DNA from: UBA4877 sp002399285
GTDB taxonomy: Bacteria; Bacillota; Thermoanaerobacteria; Thermoanaerobacterales; UBA4877
NCBI GenBank assembly: GCA_036771835.1
Contig: DAIPGN010000003.1
Span: 82,707 to 146,706, forward strand
Direction: 5' to 3'
Length of the DNA stretch: 64,000 bases
The notes below the pieces were generated by a model, which saw nothing but the letters and a program-made list of their open reading frames with translations, was not told the origin of the DNA and searched no databases. The translations under genes were made by a program, and so were the position numbers. This document shows, in pieces, positions 1 to 8,359 of this stretch (position 1 is the stretch's first letter; each line of letters opens with the position of its first letter).

Positions 1-1
1 G

Positions 2-316
2 CTTTCGCTGAAACAGCCTAAAGACGCCGGTCTGAACTGCGGCGCGTGCGGCTATGAAGACTGCGCAGAATTCCGTACGGCAGGCAAACACGCCGGCCCG
101 GAATTTGACGGCCCGATATGCGCATGGAGACTGATAGACCTGGGAATAGCCCTGGGCTCGGCGGCGAAGACGGCCGGCCTGCTGAATGCGGATAACCGCA
201 TCATGTACAGCGTCGGGGTCGCCGCTAAAAAGATGGGGCTCATAGAGGGAGATATCGTGGTGGCGATACCCATATCCGCCGCAGGGAAAAATATATACTT
301 CGACAGAAAGAGCTGA
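2..316 (+). CDS. DUF2148-type ferredoxin-domain protein (3' part)
   Basis: This gene enters the window already open; the last 104 codons are visible in the frame ending with TGA at 314-316. The visible part starts with a cysteine cluster (CGACGYEDC, then PICAW about 23 residues later) typical of the ferredoxin-like domain of the DUF2148/COG4739 family. It continues with a glycine/alanine-rich segment (GIALGSAAKTAGLL) and a short hydrophobic tail. Family members are about 180 residues, so roughly the N-terminal half is missing. The function of the family is not established; binding of an iron-sulfur cluster is inferred from the cysteines. The next gene follows 36 bases later on the same strand. 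Confidence 0.7.
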   Translation, partial: LSLKQPKDAGLNCGACGYEDCAEFRTAGKHAGPEFDGPICAWRLIDLGIALGSAAKTAGLLNADNRIMYSVGVAAKKMGLIEGDIVVAIPISAAGKNIYFDRKS

Positions 317-352
317 TCATTACAAGCGATTTTAATAAAAGAAGGTATGAGA

Positions 353-664
353 GTGCCCACATATAATAAACTTGTAAGAGATAGGATACCGGAAATAATC
401 AAAGAGTCCGGCAGGCAATGCAGGGTGACCGTTTTGAAGGATCGGGATTATCTCGCCGCCCTGAACGATAAGCTCACGGAAGAACTTGAAGAATATTATA
501 AGGACGGCGATTTGGCCGAACTGGCGGACCTAACGGAGGTCATATATGCCATCATCAAATACAGCGGGAAGAGCATGGATGAATTTGAAAGGATGCGGAC
601 CGAAAAGAAGACAGAGCGGGGAGGTTTTGACAAGGGCCTATTTTTAATAGACGTTACAGAATAG
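353..664 (+). CDS. MazG-like nucleotide pyrophosphohydrolase
   Basis: A small all-alpha protein of about 103 residues related to phosphoribosyl-ATP pyrophosphohydrolase and MazG-type NTP pyrophosphatases (COG4997-like). The opening YNKLVRDRIPEII is diagnostic, and the acidic helices EELEEYYKDGD and LADLTEVIYAI carry the E/D residues that bind Mg2+ in this fold. An ATG at 347 also fits the frame, but the Shine-Dalgarno GAAGG (341-345) sits only one base before it and seven bases before the GTG at 353. I therefore choose GTG, giving VPTYNKLV. The probable role is hydrolysis of non-canonical or excess nucleoside triphosphates; the substrate cannot be told from sequence. Confidence 0.75.
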   Translation: MPTYNKLVRDRIPEIIKESGRQCRVTVLKDRDYLAALNDKLTEELEEYYKDGDLAELADLTEVIYAIIKYSGKSMDEFERMRTEKKTERGGFDKGLFLIDVTE

Positions 665-727
665 CGCATCTACAGATAAAGGACCGCCCCCAGTCAGTAA
701 AACCGGCCGGGCAGCGGCTCTTTTCTT

Positions 728-1633
728 TTATATCCCCTCCAGATCAAAGTCGGGCACATATTCGTCGGAGGCGGAGTCCATCTCCTGTATATATCCGTTT
801 TCCAGGCCGATGTTGAAGAAGTAATCCACTATGGACTTGTACTCCTTTTCCGTTACCCTCTTATTCAGATCGGGTATTTCCCTCGCTTTGAAGAGCGGCA
901 CATACTGGCACATTATGCTGACGTACACCCCTATGGGCAGATTATGCCTTATCCAGTCCAATATCAGCTTGGAGTCCTCCAGCCGGCCGGGCATCATGAG
1001 ATGTCTTATAATGAGGCCCTTCTCAATGATCCCGTCATCGTCAAGGACTACTTCGCCCGTCTGTCTGAACATCTCCATGATGGCTGCGGTCGCCGTGTCA
1101 AAGTAGTGCGGCGCAGACGAGTATGCGAATGCCATTTTATCATCGAAATACTTGAGGTCGGGCAGGTATACGTCCACCAGCCCGTCCAACAGCTTCAGGG
1201 CTTCCACGGTCTCGTAGGAATTGGTGTTGTAGACCACGGGTACGGCCAGGCCGTTTTCCCTGGCGGCCGCGATAGCCCCGGCGACCTGAGGTATATATAT
1301 GGTGGCGGTCACCAGATTTATATTGTGCACGCCCTCGTCCTGCAGATTTAGAAATATACCGGCCAGCTGCTCCGTCGTCACTTCTTTGCCGAAGTCCTCC
1401 TGGCTTATCTTATAGTTCTGGCAGAACTTGCATCTCAGATTGCACCGCGAAAAGAAGACCGTGCCGGACCCCCTGGTCCCGCTTATGCAGGGTTCCTCCC
1501 ACAGATGCGGATATGCCTTGGCCAGCTTTATTTTATCGTCCGCCCTGCACACCCCCGTCTCGCCCTTTGTCCTGTCCACCCCGCAGTCCCGGGGGCAGAT
1601 GCGGCAGTTTCTGAGCATTTCCTGTCCCGTCAT
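728..1633 (-). CDS. Radical SAM protein, PflX/PflA-like
   Basis: A 301-residue radical S-adenosylmethionine enzyme of the PflX group (COG1313), homologous to pyruvate-formate-lyase activating enzymes. The radical-SAM cluster motif is CNLRCKFC at about residues 64-71, preceded by a second cysteine set near the N terminus (CRICPRDC, then GVCRA) that probably binds another metal centre. No glycyl-radical enzyme lies nearby, so the target is unknown. Its ATG overlaps the stop of the upstream GNAT gene by 4 bases, so the two are translationally coupled. Family membership is clear; the activity is inferred. Confidence 0.8.
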   Translation of the reverse strand: MTGQEMLRNCRICPRDCGVDRTKGETGVCRADDKIKLAKAYPHLWEEPCISGTRGSGTVFFSRCNLRCKFCQNYKISQEDFGKEVTTEQLAGIFLNLQDEGVHNINLVTATIYIPQVAGAIAAARENGLAVPVVYNTNSYETVEALKLLDGLVDVYLPDLKYFDDKMAFAYSSAPHYFDTATAAIMEMFRQTGEVVLDDDGIIEKGLIIRHLMMPGRLEDSKLILDWIRHNLPIGVYVSIMCQYVPLFKAREIPDLNKRVTEKEYKSIVDYFFNIGLENGYIQEMDSASDEYVPDFDLEGI

Positions 1634-2163
1634 TTCGCTTTAAACTCCTCCCTGAGTATACCCATAACATACAGATTGATATATCTGCCGTGCTTATATA
1701 CGGCCTCTCTTATAAAGCCTTCTTTTTTAAAACCGCACTTCTCATAGCACCTTATCGCCCTCTCGTTAAAGTCATAGACGTCAAGGGTCACCCTGTGCAG
1801 ATTCATTTCATTGAACAAAAAATCGAGCAGCAGCCCGATAGCCTCCGTACCAAGACCTCTGTTCAAATTCTCCTCATTTCCTATGCCTAAAGCTATTTCA
1901 CAGTTTCTGTTTTTCCAGTCGACGCTGTGGTAAGAGATATTGCCTATATACTCTCCGCCGTCATTCAATAATATGGCAAACTCACCGGACTTGCTTGTAT
2001 CCCTCTCCTTCTGAGCTCTTTCCCTTACCGATTCCACCGTGACGGGATAAGGGATACCCGGTATCTTATAATCCCTGGCAGTCTCGCTGTTCCTTAGGTC
2101 GGCAAACTTTTGAAAATATTCCTCGGTAAAAGGTACGAGTTCTATCCTATCTCCCTTAAGCAC
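1630..2163 (-). CDS. GNAT-family N-acetyltransferase (RimJ/RimL type)
   Basis: A 177-residue acetyltransferase that starts with GTG behind AAGGGGTGA. The sequence follows the RimJ/RimL-like GNAT pattern: a beta-strand N-terminal part (GDRIELVPFTEEY), the acetyl-CoA loop region NLNRGLGTEAIGLLLDFLF at about residues 100-118, and the C-terminal NERAIRCYEKCGFKKEG motif found in most GNATs. Relatives acetylate protein N termini, aminoglycosides or small metabolites, so the substrate here is unknown. It is the first gene of a two-gene unit with the radical-SAM protein. Confidence 0.85.
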   Translation of the reverse strand: MLKGDRIELVPFTEEYFQKFADLRNSETARDYKIPGIPYPVTVESVRERAQKERDTSKSGEFAILLNDGGEYIGNISYHSVDWKNRNCEIALGIGNEENLNRGLGTEAIGLLLDFLFNEMNLHRVTLDVYDFNERAIRCYEKCGFKKEGFIREAVYKHGRYINLYVMGILREEFKAK

Positions 2164-2293
2164 GAAAGCTCACCCCTTCGTAGATTTTATATAAAATTAT
2201 AGCATATTGGGCGATTATATTCATAACAAATAACATATCCTTTACAAATACGATTTTTTTATATAACATAACCGGTAGGAGGATGGGTTTAAG

Positions 2294-2776
2294 ATGTCAA
2301 ATGAAATCTACATAACCAAGACATACATAACGGACAAGGAACCGAACACATGGCAGGGAACCATAGACTATGAGGATAAGAAAAACATAGCCGTTAAAAC
2401 CACATGGATAGATGATTATGACCTGGGTCTCTTTAAAATATATGCAGATGATGAGGGAACGGAGGCCTATTTCACCGACAGGATGTATAACATTCTGATA
2501 ATATTCCACGGCGGCAAGATCGCCGGCTATTACGTCAATATGGCCGGGCTGCCGCACAGATGTGATGACCGGCTGGAATTTACCGATTATGCCATAGACA
2601 TATGCATTTCGCCCGACGGCAGATATAAGATAACCGACTTGGACGAGTATGATGCTTATAAATACAGGATAGATGCTGCGGAACGGAGGAAAATGTTGTC
2701 TGAACTTAGAGAAATAAAAAGATCCCTCGACAAAAAAGGGATCGAATATATAAGCCAAATGTTGTATTTTATATGA
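2294..2776 (+). CDS. DUF402 family protein
   Basis: A 160-residue protein that begins at ATG 2294 behind TAGGAGG. The middle section (YNILIIFHGGKIAGYYVNMA, then acidic DICISPDG and ITDLDEYDAY) matches the DUF402/COG2306 fold. That family includes nucleoside tri/diphosphate phosphatases and RNase-associated domains that coordinate Mg2+ with such aspartates. The enzymatic role here is inferred only. A weak promoter (TTTACA, 17 bp, TAACAT) can be read about 40 bp upstream. Its last 8 bases overlap the convergent DUF445 gene. Confidence 0.7.
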   Translation: MSNEIYITKTYITDKEPNTWQGTIDYEDKKNIAVKTTWIDDYDLGLFKIYADDEGTEAYFTDRMYNILIIFHGGKIAGYYVNMAGLPHRCDDRLEFTDYAIDICISPDGRYKITDLDEYDAYKYRIDAAERRKMLSELREIKRSLDKKGIEYISQMLYFI

Positions 2777-3371
2777 TCTGGACCAGCACGCCTTCGGCCA
2801 GGCCTATGACAAGCCCCAGTACGCCGCCCACTATTTCTATCGCCTTGAGTTCTTTGCCTGCGGCGTACACTACCAGCTTTTCAAGCTTTGCCACATCAAA
2901 TCCGTTTATCTTGTCCTCAACTATCTTCTTTATATTCATCCGCTGGTTTAGCTGTTCCATCACCTGTCCGGAGTCATTTTTAATAAAATTCGTGATCTCA
3001 TCCTCGACGGTCCTCTTTATATAGTCGGATATCTTGTCCCTCAACATGCCCGGTATATATGAAGGTATCTTTTTCTTTATTATCCCGTCAAGTTTGCCGT
3101 CCAACTCGGACAGCATTTTATTCTTGTCGTCGTCCCCCATGATGTTTGCGACTATATCATCTATGGAAATAAGTTCTTTCGCTATGATATCTCCCAGACT
3201 GGAAGATATCTCATCCCGCCGGCTCGGTATCAGGCCCTGTACCTTGACGTTCAGCAGCGGTATCCTTATCGGTTCATAGGGTCTAAAGAGCATCATGATG
3301 GCAATGTAATTCGTAAGCCAGCCTATCACGGCGCCTACCACGGACGAAATGACAATGTCCAATATATCCAA
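2769..3371 (-). CDS. DUF445 family membrane protein
   Basis: A protein of about 200 residues with a hydrophobic segment at each end and a long charged, helical middle, the layout of DUF445 (YheB-like) proteins. The hallmark NYIAIMMLFRP occurs just after the first membrane helix, followed by GLIPSRRDEIS. The open frame extends to a GTG at 3380, but GAGG ending about 8 bases before TTG 3371 makes that TTG the better start (LDILDIVISSVVG). Function is unknown. In B. subtilis a relative is made during sporulation; whether that holds here cannot be seen. It converges on the DUF402 gene with an 8-base overlap. Confidence 0.75.
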   Translation of the reverse strand: MDILDIVISSVVGAVIGWLTNYIAIMMLFRPYEPIRIPLLNVKVQGLIPSRRDEISSSLGDIIAKELISIDDIVANIMGDDDKNKMLSELDGKLDGIIKKKIPSYIPGMLRDKISDYIKRTVEDEITNFIKNDSGQVMEQLNQRMNIKKIVEDKINGFDVAKLEKLVVYAAGKELKAIEIVGGVLGLVIGLAEGVLVQII

Positions 3372-3410
3372 CCGCAACACCTCAGCAAGAGTATATCACC
3401 TTTTATATAC

Positions 3411-4340
3411 CTATTCCATGGCAAAATTATACACCAGAGATGCCGCGCCTATTATGCCTATATCGCCGCCCAGCTTCGCCCTAACCACTTTCACGGCCCG
3501 CGAATTGGTGGGCAGCGCCCGCTCTGCGATCACCTTCATCATCCCGTCATAGTACATGTCCCATGCCTGGGAAACGCCGCCGCCTATGGCTATCATGCCG
3601 GGGTTGAAGGAATTTATCACATTGGCCAGGCCTATTCCCAGGTACATCGCCTCGTCGTCTACCAGCCGGACTGCGAGGGCGTCGCCCTTGCGGGCGGCAT
3701 CGAACACATCCTCCGCCCTTATCTCCCCGCATCCCGACAGTCCCGAATCATCCCCCGCCAAAAGCGCCTCCCTGGCGAACCTGGCCAGCGCCGTGCCCGA
3801 CGCCATAGCCTCAAAACAGCCGTAGTTGCCACAGCCGCACCTCGGCCCCCTGTAGTCGATGGTGGCGTGTCCAATCTCCAGGGCATTGGAATTCTCCCCC
3901 TGATAAAACCTGCCGTTCAGCACCGCTCCGCCCCCTATGCCGGTACTCACCGTCATATATATGAAGTTGGATTCCCCCCTACCCGAACCGAACAGCCACT
4001 CCCCCAAAGCCGCCACATTGGCATCGTTATTCAAAAATACGTCCGTTCCGTATCTGTCCTTCAATGTATCGGCAAGAGGAACGTCTCTCCACAGAGGAAG
4101 ATTGGGAGGACACACCACTACGCCCTTCCCAGAGTCTATCGGCCCGGGGGAGCCTATCCCTATTCCCTTTATATCGCCGGCCCCGGTCAAAATATCGTCT
4201 ATGGACTTCATCATCCCCTCTATGGTCGTTTCGGGATCTCCGGTGGGAAATATTTCCCTGGAAATCACCTTTCCCCCTGCATCCACCAAACCTACGGCCG
4301 TTTTCGTGCCGCCAAGGTCTATACCCACGGCATAGCCCAT
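3411..4340 (-). CDS. ROK-family sugar kinase (glucokinase-like)
   Basis: A 309-residue ROK-family kinase with no DNA-binding N terminus, so it is an enzyme rather than a repressor. Visible motifs are the phosphate loop DLGGTKTAVGL (residues 7-17), the catalytic-base segment NNDANVAALGEW, the zinc-binding CGCGNYGCFEA preceded by GH, and the ATP loop IAIGGGVSQ. Relatives phosphorylate glucose or related hexoses at the 6-OH. It is the last gene of the minus-strand sugar-transport operon, separated from the binding-protein gene by a hairpin and a repeat element. It presumably phosphorylates the sugar imported by that transporter. Confidence 0.88.
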   Translation of the reverse strand: MGYAVGIDLGGTKTAVGLVDAGGKVISREIFPTGDPETTIEGMMKSIDDILTGAGDIKGIGIGSPGPIDSGKGVVVCPPNLPLWRDVPLADTLKDRYGTDVFLNNDANVAALGEWLFGSGRGESNFIYMTVSTGIGGGAVLNGRFYQGENSNALEIGHATIDYRGPRCGCGNYGCFEAMASGTALARFAREALLAGDDSGLSGCGEIRAEDVFDAARKGDALAVRLVDDEAMYLGIGLANVINSFNPGMIAIGGGVSQAWDMYYDGMMKVIAERALPTNSRAVKVVRAKLGGDIGIIGAASLVYNFAME

Positions 4341-4370
4341 ATAAAATCACCCCGCACATTGTTATTGTTT

Positions 4371-4452
4371 CAGACCGTGCCATTCTCGCGCAATCGCAAA
4401 ATTGCTGTGCGATTTTGCTTGCTGCGTTGGCTGCACGATTTGTCACGGCCTG
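4371..4452 (-). repeat. TIR repeat, intermediate copy (82 bp)
   Basis: Read on the minus strand, this copy begins CAGGCCGTGACAAATCGTGCA and ends CACGGTCTG, so its ends form an 8-of-9 inverted repeat. It carries the GCCAACGCAGCAAGC block and the AATCGC/GCGATT hairpin of the full copies at 30874 and 39622. It lacks the 68-bp module with the GCATAC/GTATG hairpin. It lies between the binding-protein and ROK kinase genes of one operon. Confidence 0.8.
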
Positions 4453-4526
4453 CTAGTTTTGCCTATAATCTATAATTATATTATACCGCATATATCAGAC
4501 CGGCGATAAAAAATACGGCAACAACG

Positions 4527-4556
4527 TGAGATGCCGGCAAAATCGCCGGCATCTCA
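4527..4556 (-). promoter_or_regulatory. Strong hairpin after the binding-protein gene
   Basis: A perfect 12-bp stem (TGAGATGCCGGC pairing with GCCGGCATCTCA, six-base loop) begins about 20 bases past the stop of the binding-protein gene. No T-run follows directly on the minus strand; TTTTTTATC comes about 14 bases later. It could be a partial terminator or a 3' mRNA stabiliser that raises binding-protein output over the kinase gene. Confidence 0.6.
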
Positions 4557-4578
4557 AACCGATTACGTTAAATTCAGC

Positions 4579-5547
4579 TCACTCGACACTGTCAACGTTG
4601 TCTTTGGTAATGACTGATGCGCCCGTGTCCACGTTGGGATTGTCTATCTTCTCGCCCTTTATGGCTTTGACCGCAGCCTTTACTCCCTCATACCCCATCA
4701 CGTCGGGATTCTGCACTATGGTGCAGTATACCCATCCCTCTTTGATAAGGGAAAGCACCGCATCGGATTTATCAAATCCTACTCCGACCAGGTCCTTCTT
4801 GCCGGACGCCTTTATGGCATTGCCCAGGCCCACGGAGGAACCCTCATTGGCGCCGAAAACTCCGATCACTCCATCGGTTATGTAGTTATCGGCTATGTCC
4901 TGGCTCTTTACAGGATCACCGTCGCCATACTGTGTGGGAAGTACGGTATATCCCTTGGGTTCTACCACTTCTCTGAAGCCCTTTTCCCGCGCAACGGTCG
5001 ACGCCGTCGCTGAGTTTACGCTTACGACGCCGATCTTGCCGCTGCTTATCCCTGCTGCATCCAATGCTTTCAGCATCTGCTCGCCCGCCGTTTTGCCCGC
5101 GGCCAGGTTATCGGTAGCGAATGTGGCATATGCCTCGGTGTTTGCCGGCGAATCCACATAGACTATCTTTACGCCGCTGGATTTTGCCTCTTCCAGTGCG
5201 GCGACCACAGCGTCCGGTCCATTTGCCGCGATGAGGATCGCGTCGGCGCCGTCCGCTACCGCATTGTTTACACGCTCAATCTGCTGAGCGTCGTCCTTCT
5301 TGTCGGGCGCCATCCACTTGTAATCGATATTGCCGATCTCATCCACGGCTTTTTTAGCGCCCTTGTCGACTGAGACCCAGTGTCTGTCCATACTGTCCAT
5401 GGTTATAAGCACTATCTTATACTTTTCCGCAGATTTTGACGAGTCCTGTGAAGCGTCCGTACTTCCGGAGCTGCCCGAGCTGCCGCATCCGGCCACAAGC
5501 CCGGTCACCAGCATCAGGCACAGTAAGACCGTGAAAAACTTCTTCAT
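4579..5547 (-). CDS. Sugar ABC transporter substrate-binding lipoprotein
   Basis: A 322-residue periplasmic-binding-protein type 1 (RbsB-like). It has a lipoprotein signal (MKKFFTVLLCLMLV, lipobox LVAGC) followed by a Ser/Gly/Asp-rich linker. The mature part has the pattern VDKGAKKAVDEIG, then ADAILIAANGPDAV and GVFGANEGSSVGLGNA, as in ribose/galactose-type receptors. The frame is open to an ATG at 5562, but GGGAGGGG lies inside that extension at the right distance from ATG 5547, so 5547 is the start. It delivers a sugar, probably a monosaccharide, to the permease and ATPase encoded upstream. Confidence 0.9.
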   Translation of the reverse strand: MKKFFTVLLCLMLVTGLVAGCGSSGSSGSTDASQDSSKSAEKYKIVLITMDSMDRHWVSVDKGAKKAVDEIGNIDYKWMAPDKKDDAQQIERVNNAVADGADAILIAANGPDAVVAALEEAKSSGVKIVYVDSPANTEAYATFATDNLAAGKTAGEQMLKALDAAGISSGKIGVVSVNSATASTVAREKGFREVVEPKGYTVLPTQYGDGDPVKSQDIADNYITDGVIGVFGANEGSSVGLGNAIKASGKKDLVGVGFDKSDAVLSLIKEGWVYCTIVQNPDVMGYEGVKAAVKAIKGEKIDNPNVDTGASVITKDNVDSVE

Positions 5548-5593
5548 TAAAACCCCTCCCATTTAAATTTTTTTATAATTAAAGCATATAGCC

Positions 5594-5647
5594 CAGGCCG
5601 ATGCCGGAATCGTGCAGCCACGAAACTGCACGCTTTGCCACGGTCTG
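5594..5647 (-). repeat. TIR repeat, minimal hairpin copy (54 bp)
   Basis: On the minus strand this reads CAGACCGTGGCAAAGCGTGCAG, an 8-base loop, CTGCACGATTCC, and ends ATCGGCCTG. It therefore keeps only the two ends of the repeat family seen at 4371, 30874 and 39622. The 14 bases upstream (CTGCAGACAAACTGA) also match the flank of the copy at 39622. It folds into a hairpin with a 7-bp CGTGCAG/CTGCACG apex, located between the permease and binding-protein genes. Confidence 0.65.
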
Positions 5648-5691
5648 TCAGTTTGTCTGCAGCCTGAGCTTACAGCTTTAACCGGCCCCTG

Positions 5692-6705
5692 TTAATTACC
5701 GGCGGATTCAGTCTTCCTCTTAGGTCTGTTCACCCTTATGACTACATCGAGCAGAACGGAAACTATGACTATGGTACCTATTACAATGTTTCGTATGGCG
5801 ACCGGCGCGCCCGCAAACTGCAGTCCATTCTGCAGGACTCCCCAGATAGACGCGCCAACGACGGTGCCGAGCAGTATACCCTGGCCGCCCAGGGTGGAGA
5901 TACCTCCTATCACCGCCGCGGCAACGGCGTACATTTCATACATGGTGCCGGCATCCATTGCCCCCATTCCTGCGGTAGCACTTGTGATCAGACCCACTAC
6001 GCTGGCGCACAATGCGCTCACGATGTATACCGTAAGGACCGTCGCGTTGGTATTGACGCCCGACAGCTTGGCAGCCTCTATGTTGCTGCCCACCGCATAG
6101 ATATAGCGCCCGGTACGGGTCCTGCTGAGAAGGAAGTTAAATATCAGAAACAGCACTATGGCTATCCAGATGGTATTATATATGCCGGCCGTGCTGCCGT
6201 AGTAAAAGAAATCCCTGAATCCCTGGGCTGCGTTGCCTATGGCATCCGTGTTATAGTTGTGATTTACGATCTGAGCTATGCCCCTGGCAACGGTCATAGT
6301 ACCCAGTGTGGCTATAAAGGGGGGGAGTTTGCAGTTGGAGACCAATATGCCGTTTACTATGCCTATCGCCAGAGAAGCCGCGACCGTAATACATACCGCA
6401 GCCCAGGGATTCATGCCCTTGGTCATCAGCGTAGCCGAGATCATCGCGCTCATTCCCACGACCGAACCGATGGACAGGTCTATATTTCCCGTTATCAGGA
6501 CATATCCCTGCCCGATGCCTATGATAAGTATGGGCGCTATCTGCCTGAGAAGATTGCCGATATTCCTCGATGAGTAAAACGACGGATTGATAAAAGCAAA
6601 TATTATGCATAATGCTATAAGACCGACCGTCACGGTGAGTACCTGACCCATGCCCCTTATAGATATCAGCCTTTTCCAGATATTCATATCTTTTTTATTC
6701 GCCAT
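5692..6705 (-). CDS. Sugar ABC transporter permease (RbsC-like)
   Basis: A 337-residue integral membrane protein with about 8-10 hydrophobic segments, of the BPD_transp_2 family that includes RbsC. Family signatures include GIGQGYVLITGNIDLSIGS, where the GNIDLSIGS box is typical of RbsC-type permeases, and AVAAAVIGGISTLGGQG, the coupling loop that touches the ATPase. It starts at ATG 6705 behind GGGGAG, 29 bases after the ATPase gene. It forms the membrane channel of the transporter with the adjacent ATPase and binding protein. Confidence 0.92.
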   Translation of the reverse strand: MANKKDMNIWKRLISIRGMGQVLTVTVGLIALCIIFAFINPSFYSSRNIGNLLRQIAPILIIGIGQGYVLITGNIDLSIGSVVGMSAMISATLMTKGMNPWAAVCITVAASLAIGIVNGILVSNCKLPPFIATLGTMTVARGIAQIVNHNYNTDAIGNAAQGFRDFFYYGSTAGIYNTIWIAIVLFLIFNFLLSRTRTGRYIYAVGSNIEAAKLSGVNTNATVLTVYIVSALCASVVGLITSATAGMGAMDAGTMYEMYAVAAAVIGGISTLGGQGILLGTVVGASIWGVLQNGLQFAGAPVAIRNIVIGTIVIVSVLLDVVIRVNRPKRKTESAGN

Positions 6706-6734
6706 CTTTTATACTCCCCAAAAATAGTAAATTT

Positions 6735-8294
6735 TTAAACCGCCTGTTTGCGAACATATTTTGATTCGAATTTAGTAGCATACTCCATGATAAGGTTTTC
6801 CGTCGCCTGCCCGGAGGAAAATTCACCGGTGATCCTGCCGTCGCACATAACGATTATCCTGTCGCTTATCCCCATGATCTCGGGCATTTCGGACGAGACG
6901 AACATTACCCCTATGCCCTGCCGCTTGAGTTCGTTCATCAGATTGTAGATCTCGACCTTGGCGGACACATCTATGCCCCTTGTCGGTTCGTCGAAGATGA
7001 CTATCCTCGACTTTCTGGCCAGCCACTTGCCGACAACGACCTTCTGCTGGTTGCCGCCGGAAAGAGATGCTGCGTCCACCTCCGCATTGGGCAGTTTTAT
7101 GTCCAGACTCCCGATCGTTTCATCCACCATTTTATGCTCTTTTTTACGATCAACGGAACCTATCGGAGAGCAGACTATATCGAGATTGGGCAATGCTATA
7201 TTTTCCCTGACGCTCAGTTTTACACACAGGCCGTCCTTACGGCGGTCTTCCGGTACGAGGACCACCCCTGCCTTCACGGCGTCGGCGGGCCGCCTTATGG
7301 TCACTTCCCTGCCGTCGACAAAGATCTGCCCCGATTCCTTGGGATCGGCTCCGAAGATCGCCCTCGTGGTCTCGGTCCTTCCCGCCCCTATGAGTCCGGC
7401 AATACCGACTATCTCGCCCTCGTACAGCTCCATGTTGATGCCGCGTACCAACGCTCCCGCATTCAGGTCACGCACCTCAAAGATCTTTTTGCCCCGTTCA
7501 CAGCTGATCCGCGGAAATCTTTCCTTTATCTCTCTGCCCACCATACAGGAGATTATTTCCGGTATCGTGGTGTCTTTAAATACCTTGGATGCGATATATC
7601 TCCCGTCGCGCATTATTATGACCCTGTCGGCTATGAATTCCAGCTCTTCCAGGCGGTGCGAGATATAGATTATGCTGCAGCCCTCGCCTTTCAATTTCCT
7701 GATTATGCCGAACAGTTCTTCGACCTCTTCCGCGCTCAACGCCGAAGTGGGTTCATCCATGATGAGGACCTTCACGTCGATGGAAAGCGCCTTGGCTATC
7801 TCGACGATCTGCTGCCTGGAAACTGACAGGCTCCCTACGATGGCCGCAGGATCTATACTGACATTGAGCCGGTCGAGCACCTTTTTTGCTTCCTCGTTCA
7901 TCTTTTCATCATCGAGCAGTCCCGAATGCGCTATTTCCCGTCCGAGGAAGATGTTTTCCGCGACAGTCAAATGCGAGCAGAGGTTGAGCTCCTGATGTAT
8001 TATGGCGATACCGAGTTCCTGCGCCCTTTTGGGCGTCAGGTCATGTACGGCCTGGCCAAATACCTTTATCTCCCCCTCGTCCTTGGTATAGACTCCGCTC
8101 AATATCTTCATGAGCGTGCTCTTGCCCGCGCCGTTTTCGCCGACCAGCGCCAGTACCTCTCCCTGTCCCAGAGTGAACGAAACGTCGTCCAGGGCCTTTA
8201 CCCCGGGAAAGCCTTTGCTTATATGGCTCATTTCAACTGCATACCCGTTAATATTTATCACCTGCCTTGTCTTTGCCTGATTCAAATATATCAT
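6735..8294 (-). CDS. Sugar ABC transporter ATPase (RbsA-like, two NBDs)
   Basis: A 519-residue protein with two fused nucleotide-binding domains, as in RbsA/MglA. The first has Walker A GENGAGKST (residues 52-60), signature LSVSRQQ and Walker B VLIMDEPTSAL. The second has the usual degenerate P-loop GLIGAGRTE, a good LSGGNQQK signature and IVIFDEPTRGID. It should be the working ATPase of the importer. The start is uncertain: ATG 8294 has no clear ribosome site, and GTG 8261 (VININGYAV) would shorten it by 11 residues. It follows the degenerate paralogue after 65 bases. Confidence 0.92.
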   Translation of the reverse strand: MIYLNQAKTRQVININGYAVEMSHISKGFPGVKALDDVSFTLGQGEVLALVGENGAGKSTLMKILSGVYTKDEGEIKVFGQAVHDLTPKRAQELGIAIIHQELNLCSHLTVAENIFLGREIAHSGLLDDEKMNEEAKKVLDRLNVSIDPAAIVGSLSVSRQQIVEIAKALSIDVKVLIMDEPTSALSAEEVEELFGIIRKLKGEGCSIIYISHRLEELEFIADRVIIMRDGRYIASKVFKDTTIPEIISCMVGREIKERFPRISCERGKKIFEVRDLNAGALVRGINMELYEGEIVGIAGLIGAGRTETTRAIFGADPKESGQIFVDGREVTIRRPADAVKAGVVLVPEDRRKDGLCVKLSVRENIALPNLDIVCSPIGSVDRKKEHKMVDETIGSLDIKLPNAEVDAASLSGGNQQKVVVGKWLARKSRIVIFDEPTRGIDVSAKVEIYNLMNELKRQGIGVMFVSSEMPEIMGISDRIIVMCDGRITGEFSSGQATENLIMEYATKFESKYVRKQAV

Positions 8295-8359
8295 GAAAAC
8301 AAATGCAATGTAACGGGAGTATTTTTGGATTTATGGGGTGTATTTTAACAAGTTTCGTA

